46,851 nt of DNA from Actinomycetes bacterium (GCA_021803025.1 JAJZQV010000014.1:1-46851), one strand, 5' to 3'. Counted from the stretch's first letter, positions 8,381 through 17,696 are shown. The notes: a model not told the origin generated them from the sequence alone. A program made the numbers and translations.

Positions 8381-10804
8381 GTGATCAGTGACCTGATGGC
8401 GTGGGTGAGCCAGCGTCTCGACGCTGACGGCACCCTCAGCGAGGACGCCCAGCTGTTGATCCTCGCCGCGCTCGAGGGCAAGGACGAGCTGGCCGACATG
8501 GTCGGCTACGCCCGTCCGACCCCCACCCCCTCTCCCAAACCAGAGGGCGAACCCGTGGGGGCGTTCCTCAAGCAGATCAAGGTACGGGGCTTCCGAGGTA
8601 TCGGTCCCGAGGCGAAGCTGGATCTCTCCCCGTCTCCCTCGCTGACGGTGATCTCTGGGCGCAACGGATCAGGGAAGTCCAGTTTCGCCGAAGCGCTCGA
8701 GTTGGCGCTCACGGGGACCACGTATCGGTGGAAGGCGCGCTCCAGTCAGTGGAAAGACAAGTGGAGGAACATCCATAACGGCGACGAGACCGCTATCGAG
8801 GTGACTCTGGCCGAAGAAGGTGTCGGGCCAACCCGGGTGAGCGTCACTTGGCCACCAGGCGCAGAGCTCGAGGGCAGGATCACCTGGCTGCAGCGCCTCG
8901 GCGAGAAGAAGCAGGCTGGCACGGAAAGCCTCGGCTGGGCCGGCCCGCTGGAGACGTATCGGCCGATCCTCACCTACGAGGAGATCGGAGCGATTCTCTC
9001 GGCCGAGCCCAGCGTCCTCTACGACGCCCTGTCCACGGTCCTAGGGCTCACGCAGGTCACCGAGGCCGTCAAGGCCCTCGATGCCTACCGCAAGGCGACC
9101 AGCGCCCCCGGGACTGCGCTGAGCGCCGACATCAGAGAGCTTCGCCAGGATCTGCAGACGCTGGACGACGAGCGAGCACGACGGGCATCCGCCCTACTGG
9201 CGGCCAGAATCCTCGACGTCGATGAGCTCCGTGGCCTCGCGACGGGGAGGGCATCGGACGCGACAGCCGCGAACCGGCTCCGTGCACTATCCGTCTTGGA
9301 ACCCCCCTCGGAGACGGAGTGTCACGCCCGCGCCACAGCACTGCGCGACGCCGTGCAACGGCTGGCTCAACTAGCTGACCAGGCCAGTGAGGCCTTGGAG
9401 CGCCGCAGCGTGCTCGTGACCGCGGCCATCGATCTTCACGAGCATGACGGAGACCAGCTCTGCCCAGTCTGCGCCGTCGGCACGCTGGACGCCGTGCGTG
9501 CGGACGCGCTTCACAAGGAGATGGTCCAAGCGCAGGAGGAGCTGTCACAGCTGCGGGCCGCTCGCGGCGACTACACCGGCAAGCTCAACGCCGCACGCTC
9601 GCTCGTGAGCGCTGTTCCGTCGGCACTGTCCGGAGACCTTCCCGAGGCTCTCGCCGTCCTGGCTGCCGACACCGCAGCAGCGTGGAGCGCATGGGCCGCC
9701 GCCCCCGACGAGCCGCTCGATCTGGCCGACCACCTCGTGTCCATGTCGGCTCCGGTCCGGCAAACGGTCGAAGCACTCCGCGCGGCCGCAAAGAGGGCGG
9801 AGATCGAGCTTGACGAGGCATGGACCCGAGTCGCAGCGAGACTGGCAGCACTGGTAGACGCAGCCGAGAAGGTCGAGGCAGGCCGGCGGGCCGCGACGGC
9901 GGCCGCGCGTGCGTACAAGTGGCTCCAGGACAACGAGAGGGACCTCAAGAACGAGCGACTGAAGCCGATCGCGGCTGAGGCGAGGGCGATCTGGGCAGGT
10001 CTGAGGGCCGAGAGCGATGTCGAGCTCGCAGGCCTCACCCTGGAGAGCACGAAGACCAGGCGGCACGTCGAGATCTCGGCTCAGGTGGGCGGAGCGGATG
10101 CCGGAGCGCTTGCAGTGATGAGCCAGGGCGAGCTCCACTCGCTCGCACTGGCCCTGTTCCTTCCCCGGGCGACCATGCCGCAGAGCCCGTTCCGCTTCGT
10201 CGTGCTCGACGACCCGGTCCAGGCCATGGACCCGGCCAAAGTCGACGGCCTGGTGAGCGTGCTGCTCGACATCGCCAGAACGCGTCAGGTCATCGTGTTC
10301 TCCCACGACGACAGGTTCGCCAGCGCAGTGCGTCGCGCCCCGAAGACCGTCCCCGTCACCATGCTCGAGGTCGTTCGCGAAGCCGGCTCCAACGTCTCTG
10401 TGTCGGTGACCTGGAGACCGGCTGAGCGGTACTTGAGGGATGCTTTCGGTCTCGCCGGCGATACCGATCTCCCCGAGGAGACCCTGCGGCGCGTGTTGCC
10501 CGGGCTTCTCCGCATGGCGCTTGAGGCGCAAGCGCGGGAGACCTACTTCGATCGGGAACTGTCGCGCGGGTCGAGCCACGAGGTCGTCGATCTGGCATGG
10601 GAAGAGGCGAAGTCGACGCGAGCCCGGCTTGCTCTGGCTCTTGCCGACCCCTCCGCCATCGACAGGTGGCTGTCGAAGCAGGACTACAGAAGCCGGGCCC
10701 TCAAGGAGGCCAACGCCATCCATTCGACGCTCACGGGTGACCCGACGACGGCGTGCCGGCATGTCGAGAAGACCGTCAGGGACGTGAGAGAGGGCGTTCT
10801 ATGA
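8381..10804 (+). CDS. Rad50/SMC-like ABC ATPase with CPVC zinc hook
   Basis: 807 residues from GTG 8381, with GGAGAGG upstream. The ABC head is split in the SMC/Rad50 manner. Residues 62-78 show LKQIKVRGFRGIG, the usual N-terminal strand; Walker A is GRNGSGKSS at 93-101; charged helical arms flank a zinc-hook motif CPVC at 361-364; the signature is SQGELHSLAL from 581; Walker B is FVVLDDPVQAMD with the acidic pair at 610-611; the H-loop His is at 642 in VFSHDD. A further 165 residues of helical C-terminal extension follow the head. The arms are short, like defence ATPases of the RloC, Septu or Gabija type rather than true Rad50. The next gene's ATG overlaps its stop codon. It probably senses infection or DNA ends and controls the DUF262/HNH partner; that role is inference. 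Confidence 0.88.
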   Translation: MISDLMAWVSQRLDADGTLSEDAQLLILAALEGKDELADMVGYARPTPTPSPKPEGEPVGAFLKQIKVRGFRGIGPEAKLDLSPSPSLTVISGRNGSGKSSFAEALELALTGTTYRWKARSSQWKDKWRNIHNGDETAIEVTLAEEGVGPTRVSVTWPPGAELEGRITWLQRLGEKKQAGTESLGWAGPLETYRPILTYEEIGAILSAEPSVLYDALSTVLGLTQVTEAVKALDAYRKATSAPGTALSADIRELRQDLQTLDDERARRASALLAARILDVDELRGLATGRASDATAANRLRALSVLEPPSETECHARATALRDAVQRLAQLADQASEALERRSVLVTAAIDLHEHDGDQLCPVCAVGTLDAVRADALHKEMVQAQEELSQLRAARGDYTGKLNAARSLVSAVPSALSGDLPEALAVLAADTAAAWSAWAAAPDEPLDLADHLVSMSAPVRQTVEALRAAAKRAEIELDEAWTRVAARLAALVDAAEKVEAGRRAATAAARAYKWLQDNERDLKNERLKPIAAEARAIWAGLRAESDVELAGLTLESTKTRRHVEISAQVGGADAGALAVMSQGELHSLALALFLPRATMPQSPFRFVVLDDPVQAMDPAKVDGLVSVLLDIARTRQVIVFSHDDRFASAVRRAPKTVPVTMLEVVREAGSNVSVSVTWRPAERYLRDAFGLAGDTDLPEETLRRVLPGLLRMALEAQARETYFDRELSRGSSHEVVDLAWEEAKSTRARLALALADPSAIDRWLSKQDYRSRALKEANAIHSTLTGDPTTACRHVEKTVRDVREGVL

Positions 10805-11160
10805 CGGCGCCGCTCGACCAGGCCTCTGATCTGCTGGACGGGAAGCTTCAGGCGAAGGTTCACTCCGTCCGTGCGGCGGCATGGATCACGCGATCAGCGC
10901 TGGAGGACGTCCTCGCGAGCCTGGTTCGACTCAAGGGGCTCGAGCCGGGCCATGCCTCCACGAGGACGCTGCTGGGGTGCGTCGAGGTGCTCTACAGCGA
11001 CGACACGACCTCAGTCGGTGCACAGGCCCAGTACGCCTGGGACGGGCTGACCCGGGCGGCGCACCACCATGCGTACGAGTTGGCTCCGACACACGCCGAG
11101 GTGCAGGCATTGGTCGACATTGTGAAGCGCCTCGACCGACTCGCCACCAGCTGTCCCTGA
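10801..11160 (+). CDS. Small helical protein of the DUF262-ATPase operon, unknown family
   Basis: 119 residues. The ATG overlaps the ATPase stop (ATGA), so it is translationally coupled. The sequence is almost entirely amphipathic helix, without membrane segments. Notable patterns are VRAAAWITRSALEDVLASLV at 23-42, LYSDDTTSVGAQAQYAWDGL at 64-83, and RAAHHHAYELAPT at 85-97. The R85-x4-H90 spacing recalls the R(x4-6)H motif of HEPN ribonucleases, and a helical bundle with such a motif would fit a toxin or adaptor. The match is short and not diagnostic. I do not recognise the family. Coupling to the ATPase suggests a subunit or regulator of that protein. Confidence 0.75.
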   Translation: MTAPLDQASDLLDGKLQAKVHSVRAAAWITRSALEDVLASLVRLKGLEPGHASTRTLLGCVEVLYSDDTTSVGAQAQYAWDGLTRAAHHHAYELAPTHAEVQALVDIVKRLDRLATSCP

Positions 11161-11244
11161 CCACTGGGGCAACTCAGCAGATCGCCTCATGGCAAGCCGT
11201 GGGCCATGTGAGCCAGGACTTGAACCCATTCGCTGGCCTCCCTG

Positions 11245-11550
11245 AAGCGCCGATAAGAGCATGCGTAGTCGCTACCTGTCGAGGTTGCGGAAGGGGGCGG
11301 TGCGACGGTGAAGTTCGATGAGGCCGTTGACGACTTCGGTGCCTCCGTTGGTGACGCCGCCGGTGTCGAAGTGGCCGAGGAACTCTCGACGCCACTGCCG
11401 CAGGGTGCGTCCGAGACGAGCGATCTCGGGGACCCTGCATCTGGCGAAGTTGTCGAGGACCTCGAGGCTGGGACGTCGCCCGGCGGCGTAGCTGGTCTGG
11501 TGATAGAGCGAACGCCCGTGGCCCGCAGGCACGAACTGACCACGAGCTCC
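11245..11550 (-). pseudogene. ISL3-family transposase, C-terminal remnant
   Basis: Minus-strand codons read LEVLDNFARCRVPEIARLGR, then LRQWRREFLGHFDTGGVTNG, then GTEVVNGLIELHRR and FRNLDR, the end of the ISL3 DDE domain including its catalytic Glu (TEVV). After FRNLDR the frame hits TAG exactly where a Tyr is expected (family pattern FRN-D-YRLRMLL), and RLRMLLSA continues in the same frame. The N-terminal two thirds are missing. It marks the right-hand edge of the mobile and defence patchwork and lies directly downstream of the sulfatase operon. Confidence 0.78.
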
Positions 11551-11701
11551 CGCTGGGAATCGCCGTGAACGGGGTGGCAGTCGCGCAAGCAGAGGACCGT
11601 GCGCCGCTACGCTGTCGAAGATCGTTGCTATTCGAGTGCGAGCTGGGTGGCGAGTGCCTCGACCCGCAAAGAGGTATGCAACCATTTCTGCTTCGCGTGT
11701 C

Positions 11702-13474
11702 TCATCCAATGCCTGCCAGCTCGCGGTCCAGGGCTTCGAGGGCCTCTTGATGCAGCCACGGTGTGACAGCAGCCAGCCTGTACAGGGGCAGCACCCCGTA
11801 CATCGCCAGCACCCGCCGGTCGACCGCCCCACCCAGGTGCTGTACGAGGACTTTGCTCGTACGGTCATCGGCCATCAGCTCCGCCAGGGGCGATGAGACC
11901 GACGGCCACCCCTGGCGCCAGCGGTCGGGGTTGACCATGGGGGCCAAAGCCCTGAGGGCGCGATCGTGGTCGGCCGCGGCTCGAAGGTGCTCCTCACCTA
12001 CCGCGTCCGGGGCATCGGGGAGTCCTAGTCGCTCGTACTGCGAGGGGGGTGCTTCGTTGGCCCGCATCTGGGCGACGAGGAGCTTCAGCAGCCTGAGCTC
12101 GGCCTCGTCGTCGACCAGCGGGTGCTCCTGTCGCGGGTCGGTCTCGAGGTCCCAGAGCATCGTGCCCCAGGCGGCGGGAGAGCCCCAGGAACCACCCCGT
12201 ACCTTGAGCACAGGCACGCCCTTGGTGAACCCGAAAGGGCCCTCCAGCTCGGCATCACGAAGCTCCTCCGGCGCGAAGCGGGAGCTGATGTGGGTGGGCA
12301 TCAGGGTGTGCTCGTACAGCGGCTCGTTCTGGTCCGTCACACAGGATCGCATGTAGACCCAGCGGCCGTCGGTGACGTTGACGTGGCTGCCGTACCCGCC
12401 GAACAGACCAGCCTCCCGGATGGGCTGGTCGACGGTCAGCACCTCGGCCAGCGACTGACCCTGCATGTCGGGCGTCGCCTCGAGCCCGAACAGGTCGAGC
12501 AGCGTCGGCCCCAGGTCGATGGTCTGCACGAGGGCGTCGCGTCGCTCTCCAGCCACGCGTGACCGTGGGTCCCAGACGAACAGGGGTGTGTGGATGTTCT
12601 CGTCGAACCAGGGCTGCACGTTCTTTCCGTACCACTCGTGTTCGCCGAGCAGGAACCCGTGGTCGGTGCAGACGATGAGCATGGTGTCGTCCCACATCGC
12701 CTGGGCGTCCATCAGGTCGAGCACCCGGCCGAGCGAGTGGTCGCACATGGTGAGCAGTGCCGCGTACTCATCGCGGACGTGCTGGACCTGTTCGGGGGTC
12801 TCCTCGACCTTCTTGTAGTCAGGCCAGTCGTACGTCGGCCCTCGGTAGCCGCGCTCGTAGTGGCCGCGGTAAGCGTCGTAGGTGAAGAACGGCTCGTGCG
12901 GGTCGAAGCATTCGAGCCACAGCAGCCAGCGGTCTGCGGCCGCGTTGGTGGTCATGAACTCGAGGCCGGCGTCGACCGATCGGGTCTGGGGGTGGTCGGC
13001 CTCGTCCTGCAGGTAGCGACGGTTCACCACGTCCTGGCGCCACAGTGCGTGGCGCCCGAGGCGCAGTGTATCGGGTTCCTCGACGCCGCCGACCACACCC
13101 TTCCACGCGTCCCCCTCCTGCCCGCGGAACAGCTCGTAGGTGGTGAACCGGTTGTGGTACGTGGCGCCGCCGTCCTCCCAGTAGTGGTAGTGGTCGGTGA
13201 CCAGATGGGTGTGGACCCCGGCGTCCGTGAGCAGCTGCGGTACGGAGTCGTCGTACGGTTCCAGCGGGCCCCACGAGCGGTGGAGGAAGTTGTACCGCCC
13301 GGTGTGGAGCTCACGGCGGGCCGGCATGCAGGGCATCGAACCGGCGTAGCACGTGTCGAAGGTCACTGTGCGTTCGGCCAGCCTGGCGAAGTTCGGGGCG
13401 TGTACCCAGTCGGAGCCGTACGGGGGAAGGAACCTGCGGTTGAGGCTGTCGAACATGACGACGATGGCGCGCAT
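11702..13474 (-). CDS. Sulfatase (alkaline-phosphatase superfamily), CMPAR type
   Basis: 590 residues from ATG 13474; longer in-frame starts run into the preceding sulfatase gene and look non-coding. The protein starts directly with the metal-binding strand (RAIVVMFDSLNRRFLPPYG), with no signal peptide, so it should act in the cytosol. The CxPxR maturation motif is CMPARRELHTGR, with C49 as the residue normally converted to formylglycine. Further active-site pieces are DPHEPFF, the metal site CTDHGFLLGEHEWYGK, and TPLFVWDP. It is the last gene of the LacI operon, 7 nt after a second sulfatase, so it probably removes sulfate esters from the imported sugar. The position specificity is unknown. 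Confidence 0.9.
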   Translation of the reverse strand: MRAIVVMFDSLNRRFLPPYGSDWVHAPNFARLAERTVTFDTCYAGSMPCMPARRELHTGRYNFLHRSWGPLEPYDDSVPQLLTDAGVHTHLVTDHYHYWEDGGATYHNRFTTYELFRGQEGDAWKGVVGGVEEPDTLRLGRHALWRQDVVNRRYLQDEADHPQTRSVDAGLEFMTTNAAADRWLLWLECFDPHEPFFTYDAYRGHYERGYRGPTYDWPDYKKVEETPEQVQHVRDEYAALLTMCDHSLGRVLDLMDAQAMWDDTMLIVCTDHGFLLGEHEWYGKNVQPWFDENIHTPLFVWDPRSRVAGERRDALVQTIDLGPTLLDLFGLEATPDMQGQSLAEVLTVDQPIREAGLFGGYGSHVNVTDGRWVYMRSCVTDQNEPLYEHTLMPTHISSRFAPEELRDAELEGPFGFTKGVPVLKVRGGSWGSPAAWGTMLWDLETDPRQEHPLVDDEAELRLLKLLVAQMRANEAPPSQYERLGLPDAPDAVGEEHLRAAADHDRALRALAPMVNPDRWRQGWPSVSSPLAELMADDRTSKVLVQHLGGAVDRRVLAMYGVLPLYRLAAVTPWLHQEALEALDRELAGIG

Positions 13475-13481
13475 AGCAGCC

Positions 13482-14807
13482 TTACTTCGTCTCGAGGATT
13501 GCCGGGTACTGGCCGGAGGCGGCGATCTTCTCCTGCCACCCGGCGAGCTCGGACTCGAAACCATCGAGTGCGCTGCCGAGTCGGGTCGCGTCGGGATGGC
13601 CGGCTTCGTACTGGTTGGTGGTCTCTGTCTCGTCTCGGTCGAGCCGATAGAGCCCGACGGGCTCAATCTCACCGGCGCCGAGCTTCTCACGAGGGTGGCG
13701 GACGAGTTTCCAGGTGCCGTCGCTGACCGCGGTCTGGCCGTCGTACTCCCAGAACAGGAGCCGTTCGTCGGCGGGAGACCCGGTTAGGGGGCCGAGCTGG
13801 GAGGTGCCGTCGACGTCGTCGTAGGGGAGGCCGGCGGCGGCGAGCACGGTGGGTGCCACGTCGGACATCTGGCCGGGGACGTCGAGGGTGGTGCCGGGGG
13901 TGACCGTGCCGGGCCAGGACCAGCAGGTGGGGACCCGGATGCCCCCCTCGTACAGCGAGCCCTTGTGGCCCCGCAACCCGCCCGTGGAGCCGCCGGCGAA
14001 CGCGACCTCCTCCCCGTTGAGCCAGTTGCGCGACTCGGCAGAGGGGCCGTTGTCGGAGGAGAAGAACACGATCGTGTTCTCGCGCCGTCCGAGCCGGTCG
14101 AGGGTCTCGACGATGCGGCCGACCCCGTCGTCGACGGCTGCCATCATGGCGGCGATCATGCGCCGGTCGTCGGGCAGGTGGTCGAACCGGGCGACGTACT
14201 CGGCGGGGGCGTGCAAGGGGTAGTGCGGGGCGTTGTACGAGACGAACAGGAAGGATGGCCCCTCGACCCGCTCGAGGAACTCGCAGGCGGCGTCGGTGAT
14301 CATGGTGGTGAGGTACTCACCGTTGCGCCACGTCTCTTCGGAGCCCTGCCATAGGTCGTGGAGGGGGTTGGCACGGTCCCAGTACATGATGTGGGAGTAG
14401 TAGTCGACGCAGCCGGCGAGGAACCCGAAGAACGACCCGAACCCGTGGCCCGCCGGTGAGGACTCGCTGGAGGTGCCAAGGTGCCACTTGCCGACCAGCG
14501 CGGTCTGGTAGCCGGCGTCGCGAAGCCGCGTGGCCAACGTCTGCTGCGCCGGCAGGCCGTTCATGCCGCGCTTGGCGCCGAGGATCTGCGACACGCCGGC
14601 CCGGGCAGGATGTCGTCCGGTCAGTAGCGCTGCGCGGGAGGGGGAGCACACCGGCGAGTTGGCGTACCAGCGACGCATCGTCGCCCCGCTCGCGGCGAGG
14701 TCATCGAGGTGGGGTGTCGCGACCCCGTCGCCGCCGGTGAACCCCACGTCTCCGTAGCCGAGATCGTCGGTGTAGATCACGACCACACTGGGCAGCTGGT
14801 CAGCCAT
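13482..14807 (-). CDS. Sulfatase (alkaline-phosphatase superfamily), CSPSR type
   Basis: 441 residues from ATG 14807, which has GAGGAG 6 nt upstream; an in-frame GTG at 14819 overlaps the lacI stop and lacks spacing for that site. The N-terminus is the metal-binding strand VVVIYTDDLGYGDVG, followed by CSPSRAALLTGRHPAR with the formylglycine cysteine at 54, then LVGKWHLG with a conserved Lys and His, APHYPLHAP, and FSSDNGPS for the metal site. This is the classical arylsulfatase A-like family (S1). There is no signal peptide, so it acts after uptake. It lies between the LacI regulator and the second sulfatase in one transcription unit. No sulfatase-maturing enzyme (FGE or anSME) is encoded in the window. 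Confidence 0.92.
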   Translation of the reverse strand: MADQLPSVVVIYTDDLGYGDVGFTGGDGVATPHLDDLAASGATMRRWYANSPVCSPSRAALLTGRHPARAGVSQILGAKRGMNGLPAQQTLATRLRDAGYQTALVGKWHLGTSSESSPAGHGFGSFFGFLAGCVDYYSHIMYWDRANPLHDLWQGSEETWRNGEYLTTMITDAACEFLERVEGPSFLFVSYNAPHYPLHAPAEYVARFDHLPDDRRMIAAMMAAVDDGVGRIVETLDRLGRRENTIVFFSSDNGPSAESRNWLNGEEVAFAGGSTGGLRGHKGSLYEGGIRVPTCWSWPGTVTPGTTLDVPGQMSDVAPTVLAAAGLPYDDVDGTSQLGPLTGSPADERLLFWEYDGQTAVSDGTWKLVRHPREKLGAGEIEPVGLYRLDRDETETTNQYEAGHPDATRLGSALDGFESELAGWQEKIAASGQYPAILETK

Positions 14808-14815
14808 GTCACTCC

Positions 14816-15868
14816 TCACAAGGGCAGGAACACTTCAGTTCGGGTCTCGAGCAGCACCGTGCGCGGCTCTCCAGGACCCTGCTCGATCCGGCTGCGGAGC
14901 ATGGAGGCGGCCGTACGGGCCAGCTCGTCGAAATCGCCGTGGGTCACGACGAGCGGAACGGGGGTCAGGACGGGGATGTCGAACAACTCGTACGATGCCA
15001 CCCAGAGCTCCCAGCCTTGCTCGGCACAGAGGGCGAGGATCGTACGCAACAAGGGCCCGACCGTCACCACGACTGCCGTCGGGGGCGAAGGCAGCGCCAT
15101 CAGGCCCTCTAGTGCGGAGCGGACCGACGCGTCGCCCGTGGCTCGGTCGTCGACGCCCGTCTCGTGATGAACCGAGACGAGTTTCTGGTCTGGCTCGAGC
15201 CCGTGCGCCCGCAGCCCGTCGCGGTAGGCGGCGAGCCGCCGCAGGCCCGGGTCTTCGGTGACGGTGCCCCCGACGAATGCGATGCGCCGATGGCCACGGT
15301 CCCACAGCGCATCGATCTGGGCCAGGCCGGCACGGTGGTAGTCGAAGGTCACCACGTCCACATCAGCGCCGGGCGGGAACCGCTCCAGGTACACCACAGG
15401 CAGGTTGGGCGCCCTGCGCGCCCGATCCCCGGCCTCATCATTGCTAGCAGCAACGACGAACAGACCGTCGACCTGCCTGGAGCGCATGGTCGAGATGATG
15501 TCACGCTCCCGTGCGTACGCCTTCTGGGTGGTGACGATGAGCAGGGTGCAGCCGTCATCGAGGGCGATGTGGGTGAGCGCCTCCGCTAGGGGCGAGAAGA
15601 ACCCCGACGACAGGTCGTCGACGAGAAGCGCGTACGTCATGGACCGGGCGCCTCGCAGCGACCTGGCCGACAGGTTCGACACGTAATCCAGCGTCCGCAG
15701 AGCGCCCTCGATCCGGGTGCGAGTCGCTGGAGCGACGCCGGGCTTGCCGGTCAGCACTCTCGAGACGGTGGACATGCTCACACCGGCCATTTCAGCCACG
15801 TCCCGCAGGGTCGGCGGCGGGGGTGCGGACACGGGGGCGGTGGATGTTGTCAGGGCCGGACCGGGCAT
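14816..15868 (-). CDS. LacI-family transcriptional regulator of the sulfatase operon
   Basis: 350 residues from ATG 15868, with GGAG 8 nt upstream and only 5 nt after the permease stop. The DNA-binding domain is clear: TLRDVAEMAGVSMSTVSRVL at residues 20-39, then GKPGVAPATR and a hinge helix near NLSARSLRG. It is followed by a periplasmic-binding-protein-like effector domain (YALLVDDLSSGFFSPLAEA, then RRIAFVGG). The gene is fifth-last in a unit whose promoter carries a perfect 14-bp palindrome with a central CG, the hallmark of LacI-family operators, so autoregulation by the imported sugar is the simple reading. The effector is unknown. Confidence 0.92.
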   Translation of the reverse strand: MPGPALTTSTAPVSAPPPPTLRDVAEMAGVSMSTVSRVLTGKPGVAPATRTRIEGALRTLDYVSNLSARSLRGARSMTYALLVDDLSSGFFSPLAEALTHIALDDGCTLLIVTTQKAYARERDIISTMRSRQVDGLFVVAASNDEAGDRARRAPNLPVVYLERFPPGADVDVVTFDYHRAGLAQIDALWDRGHRRIAFVGGTVTEDPGLRRLAAYRDGLRAHGLEPDQKLVSVHHETGVDDRATGDASVRSALEGLMALPSPPTAVVVTVGPLLRTILALCAEQGWELWVASYELFDIPVLTPVPLVVTHGDFDELARTAASMLRSRIEQGPGEPRTVLLETRTEVFLPL

Positions 15869-15873
15869 CGCGG

Positions 15874-16773
15874 TCACTCCTTGACCCCGCCGACCGCCAG
15901 GCCGCTGACCAGGCGGCGCTGGGCGACTGCGAAGAGAATGATCGTCGGCAGCGATGCCAGCACGGAAGCGGCCATGACCAGATCCCAGCGGGTCGTGAAC
16001 TCCCCGAAGAAGTTGGCGAGCCCGACCTGCACCGTCTTCATGCTCTCGTCGGTGTTGAGCACCTTCGCGAACAGGTACTCCTCCCAGGCCAGGATGAAGG
16101 TGTTGATCCCGACCGTCGCAATGCCAGGCCAGGCAACCGGCAACACGACGCGGAACAGCGTGCCAATGACGCCGCACCCGTCCACCCGCGCCGCCTCGTC
16201 GAGAGAACGGGGCACGGTCTCGAAGAACCCCAGCATCAGGTACGAGGCGAACGGCAGGCTGATCGCCACGTACGCGATCACGAGGCCGAGGCGTGTATTG
16301 AGCAGCCCCAGTTCCGAGAAGAACGCGTACATCGGTGTGATGAGGATCACGAACGGAAACAGCTGCACCGCGAGGATCGCCACCATCACGACCTGCCGGC
16401 CCCGGAACCGATAGCGCGAGAACGCATAGCCCGACAGGCTGGAGATCACCACGCTCGCGAGCATGGAACCGACCGACACGATCGCCGAGTTGACCATGTA
16501 GGTCGCGAAGTTCGACCCGGACAGCAGGAGCGCGTAGTTCGCGAGGGTGGCTCGCTCCGGACGCGGGAACAGCCGGGTCGGGTCGAACAGCTCGTCGGTC
16601 GGGAAGAACGAGGTCAGGACCATCCACACGAACGGGAAGGCGATCGCGACGCAGACGAAGGCGGTGAGCACGAGCACGCCCACGTCACTGGCTGTGAGGC
16701 CTCGCCGGCGACGGACGACCCGGAGAGCGGCGCGACCCTGCGGTCCGCCGGAGCGGGTCTGGAGGTCAGTCAT
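15874..16773 (-). CDS. Carbohydrate ABC transporter permease, MalG type
   Basis: 299 residues. The ATG overlaps the end of the upstream permease by 8 nt. Six membrane segments are visible, beginning with VGVLVLTAFVCVAIAFPFVW. The EAA loop that contacts the ATPase reads LDEAARVDGCGVIGTLFRVV. It ends VSGLAVGGVKE, the usual MalG-type C-terminus. It pairs with the MalF-type permease and binding protein upstream. No ATPase gene is present in the operon, so a shared MsiK-like ATPase encoded elsewhere is likely, as is common in actinomycetes. Confidence 0.93.
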   Translation of the reverse strand: MTDLQTRSGGPQGRAALRVVRRRRGLTASDVGVLVLTAFVCVAIAFPFVWMVLTSFFPTDELFDPTRLFPRPERATLANYALLLSGSNFATYMVNSAIVSVGSMLASVVISSLSGYAFSRYRFRGRQVVMVAILAVQLFPFVILITPMYAFFSELGLLNTRLGLVIAYVAISLPFASYLMLGFFETVPRSLDEAARVDGCGVIGTLFRVVLPVAWPGIATVGINTFILAWEEYLFAKVLNTDESMKTVQVGLANFFGEFTTRWDLVMAASVLASLPTIILFAVAQRRLVSGLAVGGVKE

Positions 16774-17692
16774 CGCCCCTCCTCAGCACCGTCAGGAGGT
16801 AGACGGCGGCGAACACCAACATGAACCCGCTCATCAGCAGCCCGATCGCCGCGCCGCCGCCGAGGTGGTTGTCGACGAAGGCCGTGGTGAACAGCTGCGT
16901 CGCGAGCACCTGGGTGAACGTACCGGGGCCACCACCGGTGGTGAGCCACACGTAGATGAAGTTGTTGAACGCCCCGATCGTGATGAACAGACCGATCACC
17001 GCGATGATCGGACGCAGGTTCGGCAGCGTGATGTGCCAGAACGACCGCCAACCGTCGGCACCGTCGATCGAGGCGGCCTCGTACTGCTCGGCCGAGATGG
17101 CCTGCAGCCCCGCCATGAACGAGATCACCACGAACGGCAGCTCCCGCCACACGAACACCGCCACGATGCTCGGCCACACCCATGTGAGGTCGGCGAAGAA
17201 CGGAATGCCTTCTGGGATTGCCCCAGTCTGGAGCAGGATCTTGTTGACCAGCCCCGTACGACCATCGAGCAGCCACTTCCACGCAGCGACGGCGACCGTC
17301 GGCGGCACCATCCACGGCAGCAGCACGATCGTCCGGGCCACCCCGAGCACCCTCATCCGCCTCAGGACGCTGTGCTGCAGCAGCACCGCCAGCCCCAGCC
17401 CCAGCACAAGCCGCAGCGCAACCGTGGCGAACGCCAACCACACCACCGTGTTGCGTGCCGAGAGCGGCGTCAGAGGGTTGGCCAGGACCGACTCGAAGTT
17501 GGCCACCCCGACATAGTCCCCCTCCCCCAGCGCGTCGTACGGGGTGACCTTGTGCAGCGCCAACCACACGTTGTAGACGGCGGGAACGGCGAACAGGATC
17601 GTCAGCATGACCACCGTCGGCGCCAGCAGCACGTACGGGGTCGCCGCCCGCCGACGTCGGGCTGAGCGGCCCGGCGCCGCGGCAAGAGTCAC
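16766..17692 (-). CDS. Carbohydrate ABC transporter permease, MalF type
   Basis: 308 residues from GTG 17692, 4 nt after the binding-protein stop; AAGGG in the end of that gene is the likely ribosome site. A longer upstream frame only shadows the binding protein. After a basic N-terminus (RSARRRRAA) come six membrane helices, starting PYVLLAPTVVMLTILFAVPA, and the EAA motif QYEAASIDGADGWRSFWHIT. It forms the membrane channel together with the MalG-type partner and takes sugar from the lipoprotein encoded just upstream. Confidence 0.93.
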   Translation of the reverse strand: MTLAAAPGRSARRRRAATPYVLLAPTVVMLTILFAVPAVYNVWLALHKVTPYDALGEGDYVGVANFESVLANPLTPLSARNTVVWLAFATVALRLVLGLGLAVLLQHSVLRRMRVLGVARTIVLLPWMVPPTVAVAAWKWLLDGRTGLVNKILLQTGAIPEGIPFFADLTWVWPSIVAVFVWRELPFVVISFMAGLQAISAEQYEAASIDGADGWRSFWHITLPNLRPIIAVIGLFITIGAFNNFIYVWLTTGGGPGTFTQVLATQLFTTAFVDNHLGGGAAIGLLMSGFMLVFAAVYLLTVLRRGDD

Positions 17693-17696
17693 GGCG

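Noticed and set aside
11205-11245. Sequence resembling a tRNA T-arm (GGGTTCAAGTCCTGG on the minus strand)
   Set aside because: The T stem does not pair, no acceptor or anticodon arm is present, and the bases are explained as the tail of the ISL3 remnant.
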